DNA of 31,759 bases from Ophiothrix spiculata (GCA_000969725.1 JXSR01S047903.1); one strand, 5' to 3'. Positions 19,354 to 29,937 are shown, counted from the first letter of the stretch. Notes: generated from the sequence alone by a model not told the origin. Program-made: numbers and translations.

Positions 19354-19470
19354 AGGTGTTGTATACTATATTAAGCATGTCATGGTAATAATATGTTTCT
19401 TTTAATTGTGTACAAAATATATGAATTTATTTCATAAATTACATGAAGAACAAAATTGCAATTCCTTGTA

Positions 19471-19548
19471 GCAGAAGAAAACTCGGCAGCTTTGGGTCTC
19501 ATGAATCTGACACGCTACCGACTAATCCATGGAATCGAGCTGGTAGAC
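19471..19548 (-). repeat. tRNA-Met-like fragment (SINE head or decayed tRNA)
   Basis: The minus strand reads TTAGTCGGTAGCG (19525-19513, similar to a D-arm and A box), then GTCAG-ATTCATG-AGAC, which mimics an anticodon arm with CAT, then CCAAAGCTGCCGAG. The expected GGTTCGA B box is not intact and acceptor pairing is not seen. This is either a decayed tRNA-Met copy or the head of a tRNA-derived SINE; I cannot decide. Confidence 0.3.
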
Positions 19549-19920
19549 CAATGATATTAATTTAATATCATATAGATATGAAATAATGCTTTCACTTTCG
19601 GGTTACGACCTAAATTTGAAAACCTAATTACCAGACCAAAATCAAAAATCTTACGTCTCGCTTTTTTAACCAAAAATGAAGGTAGCATTTTCATGTAATT
19701 TTAAGAAAAATGTTCAAATCATGTTCAAGTCAGTAGTTTAAGTATTTAAGATTTAAGGTAATACGCATAGCCCAAATGAAAGAAGCAAGCTATGGCAAAC
19801 ATCCAACAAGTTGAAGAAGATATGACATTCATAACTACCGAAAAAAGAAATAATTCAAACCTTTCCAGTGTTTCACTCTAGGGAGCAGAAACTTAGATTA
19901 TTACACCTAAACTATAAGGA

Positions 19921-20573
19921 CAATTAAAGACTGTAGAATAAGAAGTACTTAAGTCACATAATACTAGTTCTGAGATACTAGCGTTTAAAGTTCTGACTTT
20001 TCTATATTTTTAAAATGCAAAAGAGTATTGAATGGATATTACGTACGTAGTGTAGTGTATCATTTAGGGTGATTAGGAAGGCTGTATCGATTATCGATTT
20101 TATGCAATCAATAATCACTATTTTACACTTAAGTACTTCTTACTCTACAATCATGGTCGCCTTTCAAATAATCATATTACCTTAAAATGAGTAATGCAAA
20201 TATATATTTGTCATTACGAACAATTTGACATGTCATTCGTGTAAACCGGACCTTGTTGAAAATTTGACCTCATTTCACGCTTGAGTGAATTTTGGTTTAT
20301 AACTGCTTAACCATACCTTCAAAATATATAAAAGTATATATATTTGTAATCTACACGACGAAACGATTAATTTGATATGTAAGTCGACATATTTAGAACA
20401 CTTTTGAAATTTGACCCAAAATTCACTCAAGCGTGACGACCATTTCCCATGGAAAAATGTTGCTAAACAATTTGTCAAATTAATGTCTGACCTTCAGTTA
20501 CCTCAAAACCACCAATAACTCAATTTCGTCAAAATGTGACTTAAAAGTACTTCTTATTCTACAGTCTTCAATT
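19921..20573. mobile_element. Nested inverted-repeat element
   Basis: The outer ends match in inverted orientation over about 40 bp (left CAATTAAAGACTGTAGAATA then AGAAGTACTTAAGTCACAT; right, reversed, CAATTGAAGACTGTAGAATA then AGAAGTACTTTTAAGTCACAT). A third copy of this tip sits inside at about 20125-20150 in the orientation of the right end. An inner inverted pair, CACGCTTGAGTGAATTTTGG (20276-20295) and its complement (20416-20435), forms a second, smaller hairpin. This suggests an element inserted in, or recombined with, a related one. No transposase frame. Confidence 0.65.
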
Positions 20574-21137
20574 GAAAATGGGCTTCTGAGAGCAGCACTT
20601 TATCAGCTGAAAAAAGCCACACAACAAATGCAAAACTAATATGGACTACGAGTATATATTTTTTTCTTTACTTGTCCTTTCAGATAAGGTTGGACTTGAA
20701 CCCTAAAATTTACAAGGGTTACCCCCTTGCAAATAAAACAATTAAAACACAGATAAAAACATTTATAATTTTTCCTATAAGATATGATTATGTTTGACCA
20801 TAGGGAATAAAAATTGTTATTATTACTACATTTTAAACAAATGTCGTCAATTTCAACCATTTATATAATATGGGAATTTCCTAAGCTGGCAGGGCAACAA
20901 ATGACACTTGCAGATGTCTACAAATTCACATATATTGTAAATATTTACGAAACGTACATACATGCTTACCGTAGCTGTTTATCAAATTATGCTGAGCTAA
21001 TGAAGTGTGCCATACATGTAGGCTAAATCAAGTATAGCAAGTTGTTTAATTTCATCTTCTGTATCACTTTATACTTTTTGACACAAAAATGGTTGTTCAA
21101 TGAAAACAAGAATCAAAATCAAATCTGTATATAATTC
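20574..21137. other. AT-rich stretch up to the assembly gap
   Basis: It holds a short relative of the 6290 GC-rich repeat (CCCTAAAATTTACAAGGG at 20701-20718). No gene supported. Confidence 0.45.
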
Positions 21138-21264
21138 NNNNNNNNNNNNNNNNNNNNNNNNNNNNNNNNNNNNNNNNNNNNNNNNNNNNNNNNNNNNNNN
21201 NNNNNNNNNNNNNNNNNNNNNNNNNNNNNNNNNNNNNNNNNNNNNNNNNNNNNNNNNNNNNNNN
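21138..21264. other. Assembly gap (run of N)
   Basis: 127 undetermined bases. Nothing can be said about the missing sequence, and the true gap size may differ. Confidence 1.
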
Positions 21265-23090
21265 GATCTACGCTCCCTTAGAAAAGTACCTCGGCTCAAA
21301 ACAAACATTAAAATACATTTTAAACAATGACCTCAAAAAATGGTGCGCAGTTATCTAATTAATTCATAATCACTACTTCATTTCATGTTATGTTATACCA
21401 CATAAAAAATATTTAGAAAGTTTGAAGTAAATAGCTGCTTTTATTTTTGTTTTACATACATTTAAACCTTGCCGCTAAATGGCGGTTGGAAGTTGAACTT
21501 TTACCTTGAAAATTGAAGAAACAACAAAACTTAACAGACATACAATGGCCTTCAAATCGGTCTCACACGAGGGCATTAACAACAACAAAGATTACTTCCT
21601 AAAATAACTTGAAAAGAATTAGGCTGCGTTTAAAAAGCAAAAACAAAAACAGGCCACGAATATTAAAACAACATATATTGAAACATAGTAATTATTATTT
21701 TAGATAAGATCAACATATGACGCTATCGATTTTGTGCCAATGATATTGTGATTTTCTGTGTTTCTAGGACCATAATTTCACCTTGAGTTAAGTGTTCATT
21801 TATATTTACATAGTTTCCATTATCCCTCTTCTCCTCAATTTATTATTGGATTACGTAGTCGTGAAAATACTTTCAGTTTTTGTTTTCGTATTACATTATT
21901 TGCAATTCTCTCTCCAACTTATTAGTTTCTGTTCTTTCCACCATTTTCATGTCCTCATGGCAGTACTATTGATGATTAAGCTTAAATTGAATAAGAATAG
22001 TACTAAATGACAACAGTTACACTGCAAACAATTCAAGTTAATCTTGTTGCTTTATATTCATAGTTGTATTATCATGATTGATTAATATTGCATTATCACA
22101 AGAGAAAGAAATTGATCGTTAATGGAAGATGTTCAATGAACAATAAAAGCAACCCGACATTTGTAATCCAATAGGCATACGTGCAAGAACTCATATATTA
22201 CTCAGTCATTATTGTGTTGATCGTTACGATGTATTACACCTAGTACGTAATTATACTTACAGCAATTTTTGATTGGTTAAATACAACAAAATACGGCTAT
22301 GCATTTGAATCAAGTGGATAGGTAAGTGATAATATATTTCATATATTACTAATCAACTCTAACCTAAATTTACATTGTTTGCATCGTATTTGAATAACTG
22401 ATGAATTTACATAATGTGTATACATCTGTCAACGTTAAACTATTTAAGTAGGTTGTTAAGATTTCTAGAGCAAATTTTAAACAAAATTAATACCAAAGTA
22501 TTTATTAAGAAAATACTTTTAGTATCTCACTACTTCTATTTAAATATACTTTGCTTATATTTGTTTATGTTGTTTTGTTTCTCTATAGACCTTGACATTA
22601 TATGAATAATTAGCTAATTTGTAAACCCGAAGTATAATAGATTATAATTTGTAAAAATTATACAAACAGGCGAAGAAATTGCAATATTATTAACATGACG
22701 ATTATTGCTGTTGCAGATACTTATTCATTTAGAGGTTTGAGTGAACGTTCATCTCCAACAACTGTAAATGCAACCTCTTATTATTAATATGTTTTAGAAT
22801 ATTTGGAAAGACCGAATTATAAGGTTATAAATGATACCTTACAATGAACTTCATCCAATTTCTAGAAGTCAAGTTATGGCCTGTCGGCCTGTCAACGATT
22901 GACAGGGAGTAAAGGCTCATTCTCCGATAAACCGTGCAACTTTGGTTAGAGAAATGTTGAAATTTCGACTACTAACAACTCATGAAAAACATACAAAATC
23001 ATAAACTCTTATGGCTTCTGAAGAAGAAAAAGTGCATGGGATATGTTTTAAAAATACTTGATTTTTAACCATTGTATTCCCTATACCTAA
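21265..23090. other. Long AT-rich stretch, nothing recognised
   Basis: No gene or mobile element supported. A short hairpin CCTGTCAACGATTGACAGG lies at 22888-22906. Frames on the plus strand are hydrophobic by AT composition only. Confidence 0.5.
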
Positions 23091-23505
23091 TGTTCGTATC
23101 TGTTGGTTCGTATATGTTGGAATCTTTTTTTAAATATTCATTATTGAGAAAATTAGTTTTCTTACAAACTTGATCTTCACACTAAATTAGAAGCTCTACA
23201 CATACTACACTGTCGTGTATTATTTCGCTCATAGTGTACCGCGTTTTGCGAAAAGGCGACAAAATGTGTGGTTCGTATCTGTTGCGACGTGACAGTCACA
23301 TATGGTTTTTTTGATATTAATATCCTTGTAAATCATTACTGTAAATATATAATTCTATATAACATATATGTTATTCAAGACTGAAGTTTATTTGATAAAT
23401 CTAATGCGGAATCATCCATCAACATAATCCATCAACATATTGATTTTCACACTTTGTTATCGATTTTAGAATTTTTTTCGTATCTGTTTGCAATATTGGC
23501 GACAT
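23091..23505. repeat. Loose repeat of TTCGTATCTGTTG
   Basis: The word appears at 23093-23105, as TTCGTATATGTTG at 23107-23119, at 23272-23284 and as TTCGTATCTGTTTG at 23477-23490. GGCGACA accompanies it at about 23255 and 23499, and again at 23665. Spacing is irregular, so this is not a satellite; it may be remnants of a longer repeat. Confidence 0.4.
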
Positions 23506-24056
23506 GATTTAAAAAGCTATTATGTCATATTAAATACTTAATATAATTAAACTTTATATGTCATTACTAATACCTATTACGGGCTAATAAAAAATATGCA
23601 TTGCGTTTGAAATGCCCGAATATTTTAGGAACGGGGCCACATAAAACGTAAAAAGTATGGCTGGCGACATGGGGAAAAGTAACGATTTTGCATTTTCAGA
23701 TTAATCGTTATCTACTTTCCTGGCATGCTAAAATGTTTAGCTTCACACATGTTACTAATGTGACTTTAATGTATTAACTAGATCACTCAAATTATTTGTA
23801 ATAGGCTTAACAACGCTAAACTAGTAACACGAACATGAGCGACACCAAAACGGCAAAGTTGCACGCTTTATCTGAGAATGAGCCAAAAGGTGAAACTGAG
23901 ATAAACGCGTTCAGAGATCAGTTAGCACTATATTTTCTGTTGATTGTCCACATAATTTTTTCTTGAAATTGAATGTTTACAGGTGTTTTGATCGAAGGGA
24001 GCATTATCATTGAAAATCTGCCTAAACATCAATGTCGGCATATTACAACCATATTT
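23506..24056. other. AT-rich stretch, nothing recognised
   Basis: No gene supported. The minus-strand frame at 23928-24158 overlaps a dispersed repeat and has no recognised domain. Confidence 0.45.
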
Positions 24057-24611
24057 GAAGAGCTGAATTGCAAAACGGCTTAGAGACCATATTTTCAAAA
24101 ATGAGTTTTTGATAAATTCTAAAAGACTCTTAACTTGTGCATCATCCTGGCAAAACAACTTGTTGAAAAAATCTCGCTAAGTGGGTTAAAATCCCGAAAA
24201 TGTTACTTTTATGCCCAAATATGGATATTATATGACCGTATAACTTTTTGTATTAAACATGATCTGATGTTGAAATTTGGTATTAATAAAGTACATCATA
24301 GTCTTATGAAGAATTGAAAAAGAAATTTTGCAAAAATTAGGAAGAAAGGTTGTTCCTTAGTTGAAATTTGATGAGTTTCCCTGCAAGACGGCTTACATCC
24401 ATTTTCAGTAAAAAACCAATAGTCAATTAATAAGAAACTATTTAATGAATTATCTAAATTACACCTTATTTTTAAAGACATATTCGTACCGATTTAATAA
24501 ATTTATTATCAGGAATTTTGCGACACATTTTGATGTCCAAGCAGTTTTTTCCCCTTTTCTCAAAAAGTGCAACATGGATACAAGCCGTTTTGCAAGTCAA
24601 CTCTTCATTTT
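24057..24611. repeat. Three copies of a TTGCAAAACGGCTT module, two direct and one inverted
   Basis: GAAGAGCTGAATTGCAAAAC then GGCTTAGAGACCAT (24057-24090), GATGAGTTTCCCTGCAAGAC then GGCTTACATCCAT (24370-24402), and on the minus strand GAAGAGTTGACTTGCAAAAC then GGCTTGTATCCAT (24607-24575). Modest similarity extends a few tens of bases on each side. The inverted pair could form a long stem. Family unknown. Confidence 0.5.
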
Positions 24612-24734
24612 AATCTGTAGCATAAAAAGAAGTGTGTTTCACTTGTGCCTGCATAGAGATTAACGTACGCATTTTAACGTCAGGTATGGATAATATTAAT
24701 ACATATATAGAAAAATCTTTATTTGAAATGTAAT

Positions 24735-24754
24735 AATCTGTCGTACGACAGATT
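24735..24754. repeat. Perfect 20-bp palindrome
   Basis: AATCTGTCGTACGACAGATT is its own reverse complement. A second small hairpin, CAGCTTTCGCTCAAGCTG, follows at 24774-24791. These could be remnants of a short inverted-repeat element or a binding site for a dimeric protein. Confidence 0.5.
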
Positions 24755-24794
24755 GTCGTCTTTGAAATTTGCTCAGCTTTCGCTCAAGCTGATG

Positions 24795-25720
24795 TCGGCA
24801 TGAAATGGTGATAGAATTGTTGGTTGTGTATGTTATGCTCTAGATGATTACTGACTACTATGTATTAATGTAAAAACAATTTTGTCTTGTCATTATTCAG
24901 CTGTGTATGTTCAATAATTGGCACCTCACGTTGCTCATCGTTATATTTTTAGGCAAACATTGTAAAAAGTGTAATTCACAGCTTGCTGCCAGTAAGCATG
25001 TGTTACCACCACGTGACGCTGACTGTTTTACTATCCATTTACAGAAATATCTATACAATAACAGGGACTGTAGTGAACAGTGATTGCGTGTGAAAAGCAA
25101 CTCATTACATCATGCAATCAACTTTTCCCGTAGATTTACCTATCTGACGACCTCCAAAACGATAAATAAATGTGACCGGAGGGATATGCCATTATGGTTG
25201 ACAGCTCAGCTTATGTTTCACGTTGAAATATAGATTTTAAAACTTATACCTACTATAATCACTTTTTACGTTCAGGGTTTCTATAACGAAAACATAACAT
25301 CATATAAAAAAACAGAATGTAATAACATTGGGCGTCATTTGAGTCAAAAGCATTTTTCCTTCTTTCATTTTTCTTCTTCTTCTTCTCCGTCTATTTAAAA
25401 CATACCCGTATTGCAGAAAGGTGTTTAGCAAACTACGTTTTTAACTGAACAACAACTGTACAGGAATGATTCGAACCGTTGCAGCTTTCAAGCGAAACGA
25501 CGGGATAGTAAAACCATAAGGTTGATTTATCGTTATTTTCATGTAATGTCATTTATTTAGTAAACTGAAGTTCCGACAGTGCTTAATGCGTTGGGTATAG
25601 AACTGTGATCCTGCTAAGGCCGTTTGGCCCGCCATTAGCGCAGGAACAGTGGAAATTTGCACAACAAGTTTCTGAAAATGTGTGAGAAAAATATTTTTCT
25701 AGCTTTATTGAGTCAATTTT
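24795..25720. other. Stretch without a recognised gene
   Basis: A B-box-like GGTTCGAATCA is seen on the minus strand near 25463-25473 without an A box or tRNA fold. A (TTC)n/(CTT)n patch lies near 25370-25388. No gene supported. Confidence 0.45.
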
Positions 25721-25728
25721 CAGCCACA

Positions 25729-25754
25729 GCTCTTTTTTTTTCTTTTTTTTTTTG
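25729..25754. repeat. Poly-T tract
   Basis: A CTTTTTTTTTC run is followed by TTTTTTTTTTT. On the minus strand this is an A-rich run that could be the tail of a retroposed sequence, but no parent sequence is recognised next to it. Confidence 0.5.
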
Positions 25755-26031
25755 CGCAAGCATCTCGCCAACTTTGTCAAAATTGCTCGAATTGGCGCAA
25801 GTTGAATAACCTTAGCGGGAACACTGGTATAGAATATATACATGTATTACATATAGATTATACATATTGTAATGTTATGTTTGCAACAGACAACGGAAAT
25901 AATTTCAAAATGGATTTTAGCAATGGAGTTCAAAACATTTATAGTCTGGTAAAAAAAGGAACATGTTTGTCACACGTTAATTTTTGTGTGCACAAAAGTG
26001 TGTTCAAGGAACACGGTATATTAAACAGCGA
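25755..26031. other. AT-rich stretch before a hairpin element
   Basis: A plus-strand frame (25802-26125) runs into the hairpin element, shows no domain and is unlikely to be coding. The short palindrome TTTTGTGTGCACAAAA is at about 25982-25997. Confidence 0.4.
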
Positions 26032-26212
26032 GTACACTAGTATTCAAAAGTATTTCAAATTGGTAAAAGTATCTCAAATTGAAAATCATCTCATAAAGTA
26101 TCTCATTTTGCTTATTATTTTTTAGAGCAAAATGAGATACATTATGAGATAATTTTCAATTTGAGACACTTTTGCTTATTTGAGATACTTTTGAATTTGA
26201 ATACTAGTGTAC
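26032..26212. mobile_element. 181-bp hairpin MITE, TA-flanked
   Basis: The ends are perfect inverted copies (GTACACTAGTATTCAAA), and pairing continues through most of the length with the AT-rich words TTTCAA, GAGATAC and TTTTGC-A. The word GAGATAC or its complement recurs several times. If the terminal TA is the target duplication, the tip is CACTAGTATTC, as expected of Tc1/mariner-type MITEs. No coding capacity. Confidence 0.75.
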
Positions 26213-26935
26213 AGACACAAAATAAACATGTTCAGACTCAAATAATTTCACTAATTACTTCAAATAACAATTTAATATAGACATTTCAACTCAGTCTATC
26301 AGTTTATAAGTTTATTAGTGCACTAACATATTTACAAAATTATAATAAATTTGATAATTACAATAACTGTCAATGTAATAAATTTGACTGACACATAAAA
26401 TTAATACAAAACTTCAATGTTATCACTAAATTGGTAAAAGATGTTCAGATCACTTAATTTAGAGTTGACCAATAAGTTGAATGAAATCAAGTATGGTCAA
26501 AACTATTACTTTAAATGTAACCAAATATAATAATAATGGTCAAACCAAATGTCAAATTCAAGAAATATTCAAACCATTGTGAAAGAGTATGTTACTATAA
26601 ATTTCACAAAAATAAACAATAAAAGTAACATATCAAAATCCAAAACATCTTCTTTCAGGTCAAACGATGATAGAATTTTAAATAAGTTTTAATTGTTCCT
26701 TCACAAACCTCAAGTCGCAAAATTTAATATAATTCTTTCACAATCATTAAATATCCAAATAGTATTCAAAACATACAATCGGCTGAAAATTTTAAATGGT
26801 AAAAATTTCACATTTTGCCAGTTCTCAAAAGTTCAAATAAATCTAATTATGTGGCTGAATTCTCTAATTCAGTTATCGGTATGAAGTCTCTTCAATAATG
26901 TTCTAATTAACTAGACCAACACCAAAGATGAATCA
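26213..26935. other. Very AT-rich stretch, nothing recognised
   Basis: No gene or repeat structure supported. Confidence 0.5.
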
Positions 26936-26941
26936 GTTGGC

Positions 26942-27010
26942 GCAGTTCTCACTGGGACATTTGCCCGTCAAAATTGATAAATATGTCCATGGAAAATGGT
27001 TGAGAACTGC
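26942..27010. repeat. Short inverted repeat ending in GCAGTTCTCA
   Basis: GCAGTTCTCACTGGGACAT at the left pairs with TATGTCCATGG...TTGAGAACTGC at the right over about 69 bp, with imperfect inner matches. It may be a small hairpin or a relic of a MITE. Confidence 0.4.
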
Positions 27011-27606
27011 AAAAAGATTTTACACAAAACACTTATGATAGTTATGCAATTTTATGTACAATTAAAAAATATGAATTAATTGACATGGTATCTGCATTAC
27101 TATTTTGAAGACTTCTATTATGGTTTCAAATTAATCAAGACAGTTTTAAGACAATGCTATTTTACAACACACTTAATAACTTCTGTCTTGTATACATGCA
27201 AAACAAATTTCACTATAGCCAAACTAGATATTTGGTCGCACATTTTTTTTAGATCAACTCGCACAAAAGATATTGTAATTTCACACTAAATGTATGTGCG
27301 CCAAATGTTCTATAAAAATATGCTCAGCAAAATATCAATAAATGGGTATATACAACCAATATCGGGTATACGTTGGTTACTATCTACAAATGTTTCATCA
27401 AACCAACATAATATGCTTCTCCTTTTTCTCCCTTTTGCAAAATATTCAATACATCTTTCTCCTCTGAGAAATCAAACAGCTACTGACCAGAAAATGCATT
27501 TTTTGTGACTTAGCGATCCTAAAAATAGATACAAATTGAATGATTGTCAATTATTAATATATATTGTATTACTATTAAATACCCTGGTAATTGTGTGATA
27601 ATCAAA
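27011..27606. other. AT-rich stretch, nothing recognised
   Basis: Two plus-strand frames (27080-27289 and 27290-27508) abut but show no recognisable motif and are probably chance openings. Confidence 0.45.
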
Positions 27607-27608
27607 TA

Positions 27609-28595
27609 CCAGGTGTCCCAAAAAATAATTACATGTAGAAAAATGACCGCTTTCAAAAAGTATAGTAGTTGGAGAATTCAAACTTAACATGACTTATAAT
27701 ACATACCTCCGCAAGATGTTTGCAAACTTTTAATATCACATCAATATTATTTTTTGACTTATCAACAAAGACAGATACCTATGTCAGAAGCATGTTTTTT
27801 TCAAAATTCAACAAAATCTGAAGCATGTTCGGTTGATGCTATTTTAACCATCGTTCAACCCCATGTGAACTTGAAATTGACAGACCCAAACTTAGGTTGT
27901 TGTGTACCATTGTATAGGATAGGGTTTCTTGTTCCTATTTATACCAAAATCATGAAAATTCGACAAGCCTTTACGTAATTATGACGTTATAAATGTTAAA
28001 AATTACTACATGTCGATCGGACTTTTGCTACTAACTAAAGAAAATTATCCTGTAAGTTAAAGATATTCTTTTTCTTCAACATTTACACAAGTTAGTAGTT
28101 TAAACAGTAAGAGAATAAATGTTACCCATGAAAATAAGATTGTGTTTATGCGCGCGTATTCATCAACTTTCGCGCCACAACTTGATTGTCAGGTTCAATA
28201 TAAACAACTCACTCTGGAATGCATGGTATGCAGGTATCCCTTATTTGCATAACAGATATACTGAAAGAGAGTTCAATTATTATTCGTTGAAAATTTTATC
28301 AAATTTGGTTATAATATAAAGTCTAATCTAATCATGATCATTTAGAAACAAAAAACATTAAAATATCACAAAACATAAGTGCTTATTATTTTGTTGAATT
28401 TTGAACAAATGCGTTTCTGACATAGGTATCTACCTTTGCTTATAACTCAAAAACCAATTACGCTGTGATATTAAAATGTTAAATATATCTAGACGAGGGT
28501 TGTAATATACTTTGTGCAAAGTTTCGTTTCTTTAACTACTATAGTTGTAGCACAGGGTCCTTTTTCTACATGTAACCATTTTTTGGGACACCTGG
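27609..28595. mobile_element. 987-bp foldback element with long arms and TA target site
   Basis: The ends are CCAGGTGTCCCAAAAAAT in both orientations, followed by two mismatches and TTACATGTAGAAAAA. TA lies directly outside on both sides (27607-27608 and 28596-28597). Inverted similarity continues inward through TATAGTAGTT, TTTTAATATCACA, AGATACCTATGTCAGAA and TTCAAAATTCAACAAAAT, so each arm is about 220-240 bp. TA duplication and a GGTGTCCCAAAA-like tip point to the Tc1/mariner superfamily. No DDE transposase motif is seen in the central 500 bp, so it is non-autonomous or badly decayed. The centre holds a copy of the TTACGTAATTATGACGTTATA repeat. Confidence 0.8.
27968..27993. repeat. Dispersed TTACGT-ATTATGACGTTATAAA repeat, copy C
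   Basis: CCTTTACGTAATTATGACGT followed by TATAAA matches the cores at 5911 and 31281. It lies in the central part of the foldback element. Confidence 0.45.
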
Positions 28596-28597
28596 TA

Positions 28598-29066
28598 CTT
28601 GAAAGTTTCACCTTGGACAAAATTCTTTGTTAACCAACATATACAAGAGTAATAAATATACAACTGTGTGAAATACATTGCTTTAAAATGGCAACACCGC
28701 GAAGAAAAAGTATCATTTGAATTGGAAATGGTTATTGGCAATCATACCTTATCAAATAAAAATCACTTTAATACGACTATCTGCTGTGACAACGTTTAAA
28801 CAATTGAACAAATGGTATGCTTTAGTTCACCTACGCAGTTGAATGTGGGATACGGTAAGTACAGGGAATCAACGGCTTCACGTGACTTAATACTTACCAC
28901 GGGGCAATTGAAGAGTGTATTTTTAACTCACTTATTCCAATAGCTGCCACATGGTATATTTGCATAGATGATAAATCTATGATACTTCTGATTTTGTGAG
29001 TTGAATTTGTTGTCAAAACACAGTGCAAATGACCAAAATTTATGTTATATTGATTAAATATTCATA
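28598..29066. other. AT-rich spacer
   Basis: No feature supported between the foldback element and the LINE fragment. Confidence 0.45.
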
Positions 29067-29070
29067 CTAG

Positions 29071-29937
29071 AGACATGGGGTATGTCGTTTAATCCTGATA
29101 AATGTGAAGTACTGCGCATAACAAACAAGAGGCTTCCCATTGAGTCCAACTACACACTACATGGCCACACTCTTGCTCTGACATCAAATTCTATTAAGTA
29201 TCTCGGCGTTACAATCAGCTCCGATTTGTCATGGAATGCACATGTCACCAATATCACAAAAAAGGCAAATCGTACACTTGGTTTTCTACGCCGAAATGTT
29301 GGCTCTTGTCCCAGATAAGTCAAGACCAAATGCTATGAGACCTTTGTTCGGCCAGTCTTAGAATACTCCTCTGCTGCATGGGCACCTCACACAAAGAGAA
29401 ATATCCAAAGCATTGAAGCTGTACAGATTTGTCACCAGTGACTACCGGCGCACTAGCAGTGTCAACACTATGCTTAGTACACTCGAATGGGAAACTTTAC
29501 ATCAAAGGAGGATGAGATCGCAAGTGCTTATGTTCTATAAGATTGTCACATATGTTGTTGACATTCCTGTTGTTGACTACCTTACCATCAGAAGTAGTCG
29601 TAACATTGACTCTTTAAGAGGTCACAACCAGAGATATTTTCAACCATGTGCCAGAATATTAGCTTTCCAGTACTCCTTCTTCCCATATGCCATCAAGATG
29701 TGGAACATTCTTCCTCCTTTACTCATTGCGGCCCCATCCGTTGAAGCTTTTCGGCATGGGCTCACCAGCATCCAGCTTCCATAGACGGTGATGCAGTTTT
29801 TACTCGCACATGGCACTGTATATATTTGTAAAGCACACTGGACACGTGCACTTTTGTTTGCCACTCATGCTGATATATACAAAGTGCAGAAATACTCTTA
29901 CTGAGGGATGCACTCTACCATATGAAGATGAAGACTA
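29071..29937 (+). pseudogene. 5'-truncated non-LTR retrotransposon, reverse transcriptase C-terminal part
   Basis: The frame from about 29071 reads MSFNPDKCEVLRITNKR, then KYLGVTISSDLSWNAHV and KANRTLGFLRRNVGSCP. These are the thumb-region blocks of CR1/L2-like and Jockey-like reverse transcriptases. An in-frame TAA (29316-29318) interrupts it; it continues VKTKCYETFVRPVLEYSSAA and HTKRNIQSIEAVQ. A deletion of about a dozen bases where the usual RRAAR block should be shifts the frame. It resumes FVTSDYRRTSSVNTML, ends with FPYAIKMWNILP and EAFRHGL, and stops at 29784. The 3' UTR ends in a TGAAGATGAAGA tail near 29934. ACTAG at 29066-29070 and 29934-29938 may be a short target duplication. The endonuclease and the YADD catalytic motif are missing. 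Different lineage or subfamily from the LINE at 886-1615. Confidence 0.85.

Larger units (their letters stand above)
16225..19440. repeat. Tandem duplication, copy 2 (with three later insertions)
   Basis: Copy 2 is collinear with 13375-15966. It is longer because of three inverted-repeat elements (16551-16761, 18033-18286, 19196-19353) and a segment at about 17085-17365 that is not matched in copy 1. It lacks the extra 155-bp unit found in copy 1. The right limit is near TTTCATAAATTA (19428-19439), after which the copies diverge. Confidence 0.75.

Noticed and set aside
21069-21330. Frames spanning the N run
   Set aside because: They are open only because the unknown bases are translated as X.
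25455-25480. GGTTCGAATCA on the minus strand, B-box-like
   Set aside because: There is no A box at the right distance, no acceptor or anticodon pairing; not a supportable tRNA or SINE.
25802-26125. Longest plus-strand frame in the right half (107 codons)
   Set aside because: Its second half is the hairpin element at 26032-26212, composition follows AT richness, and no domain is visible.
27080-27508. Two adjacent plus-strand frames, possibly one gene
   Set aside because: No motif, no splice or start context, and the amino acid make-up is that of random AT-rich DNA.
29640-29864. Minus-strand frame of 74 codons
   Set aside because: It is the antisense shadow of the plus-strand reverse transcriptase fragment.
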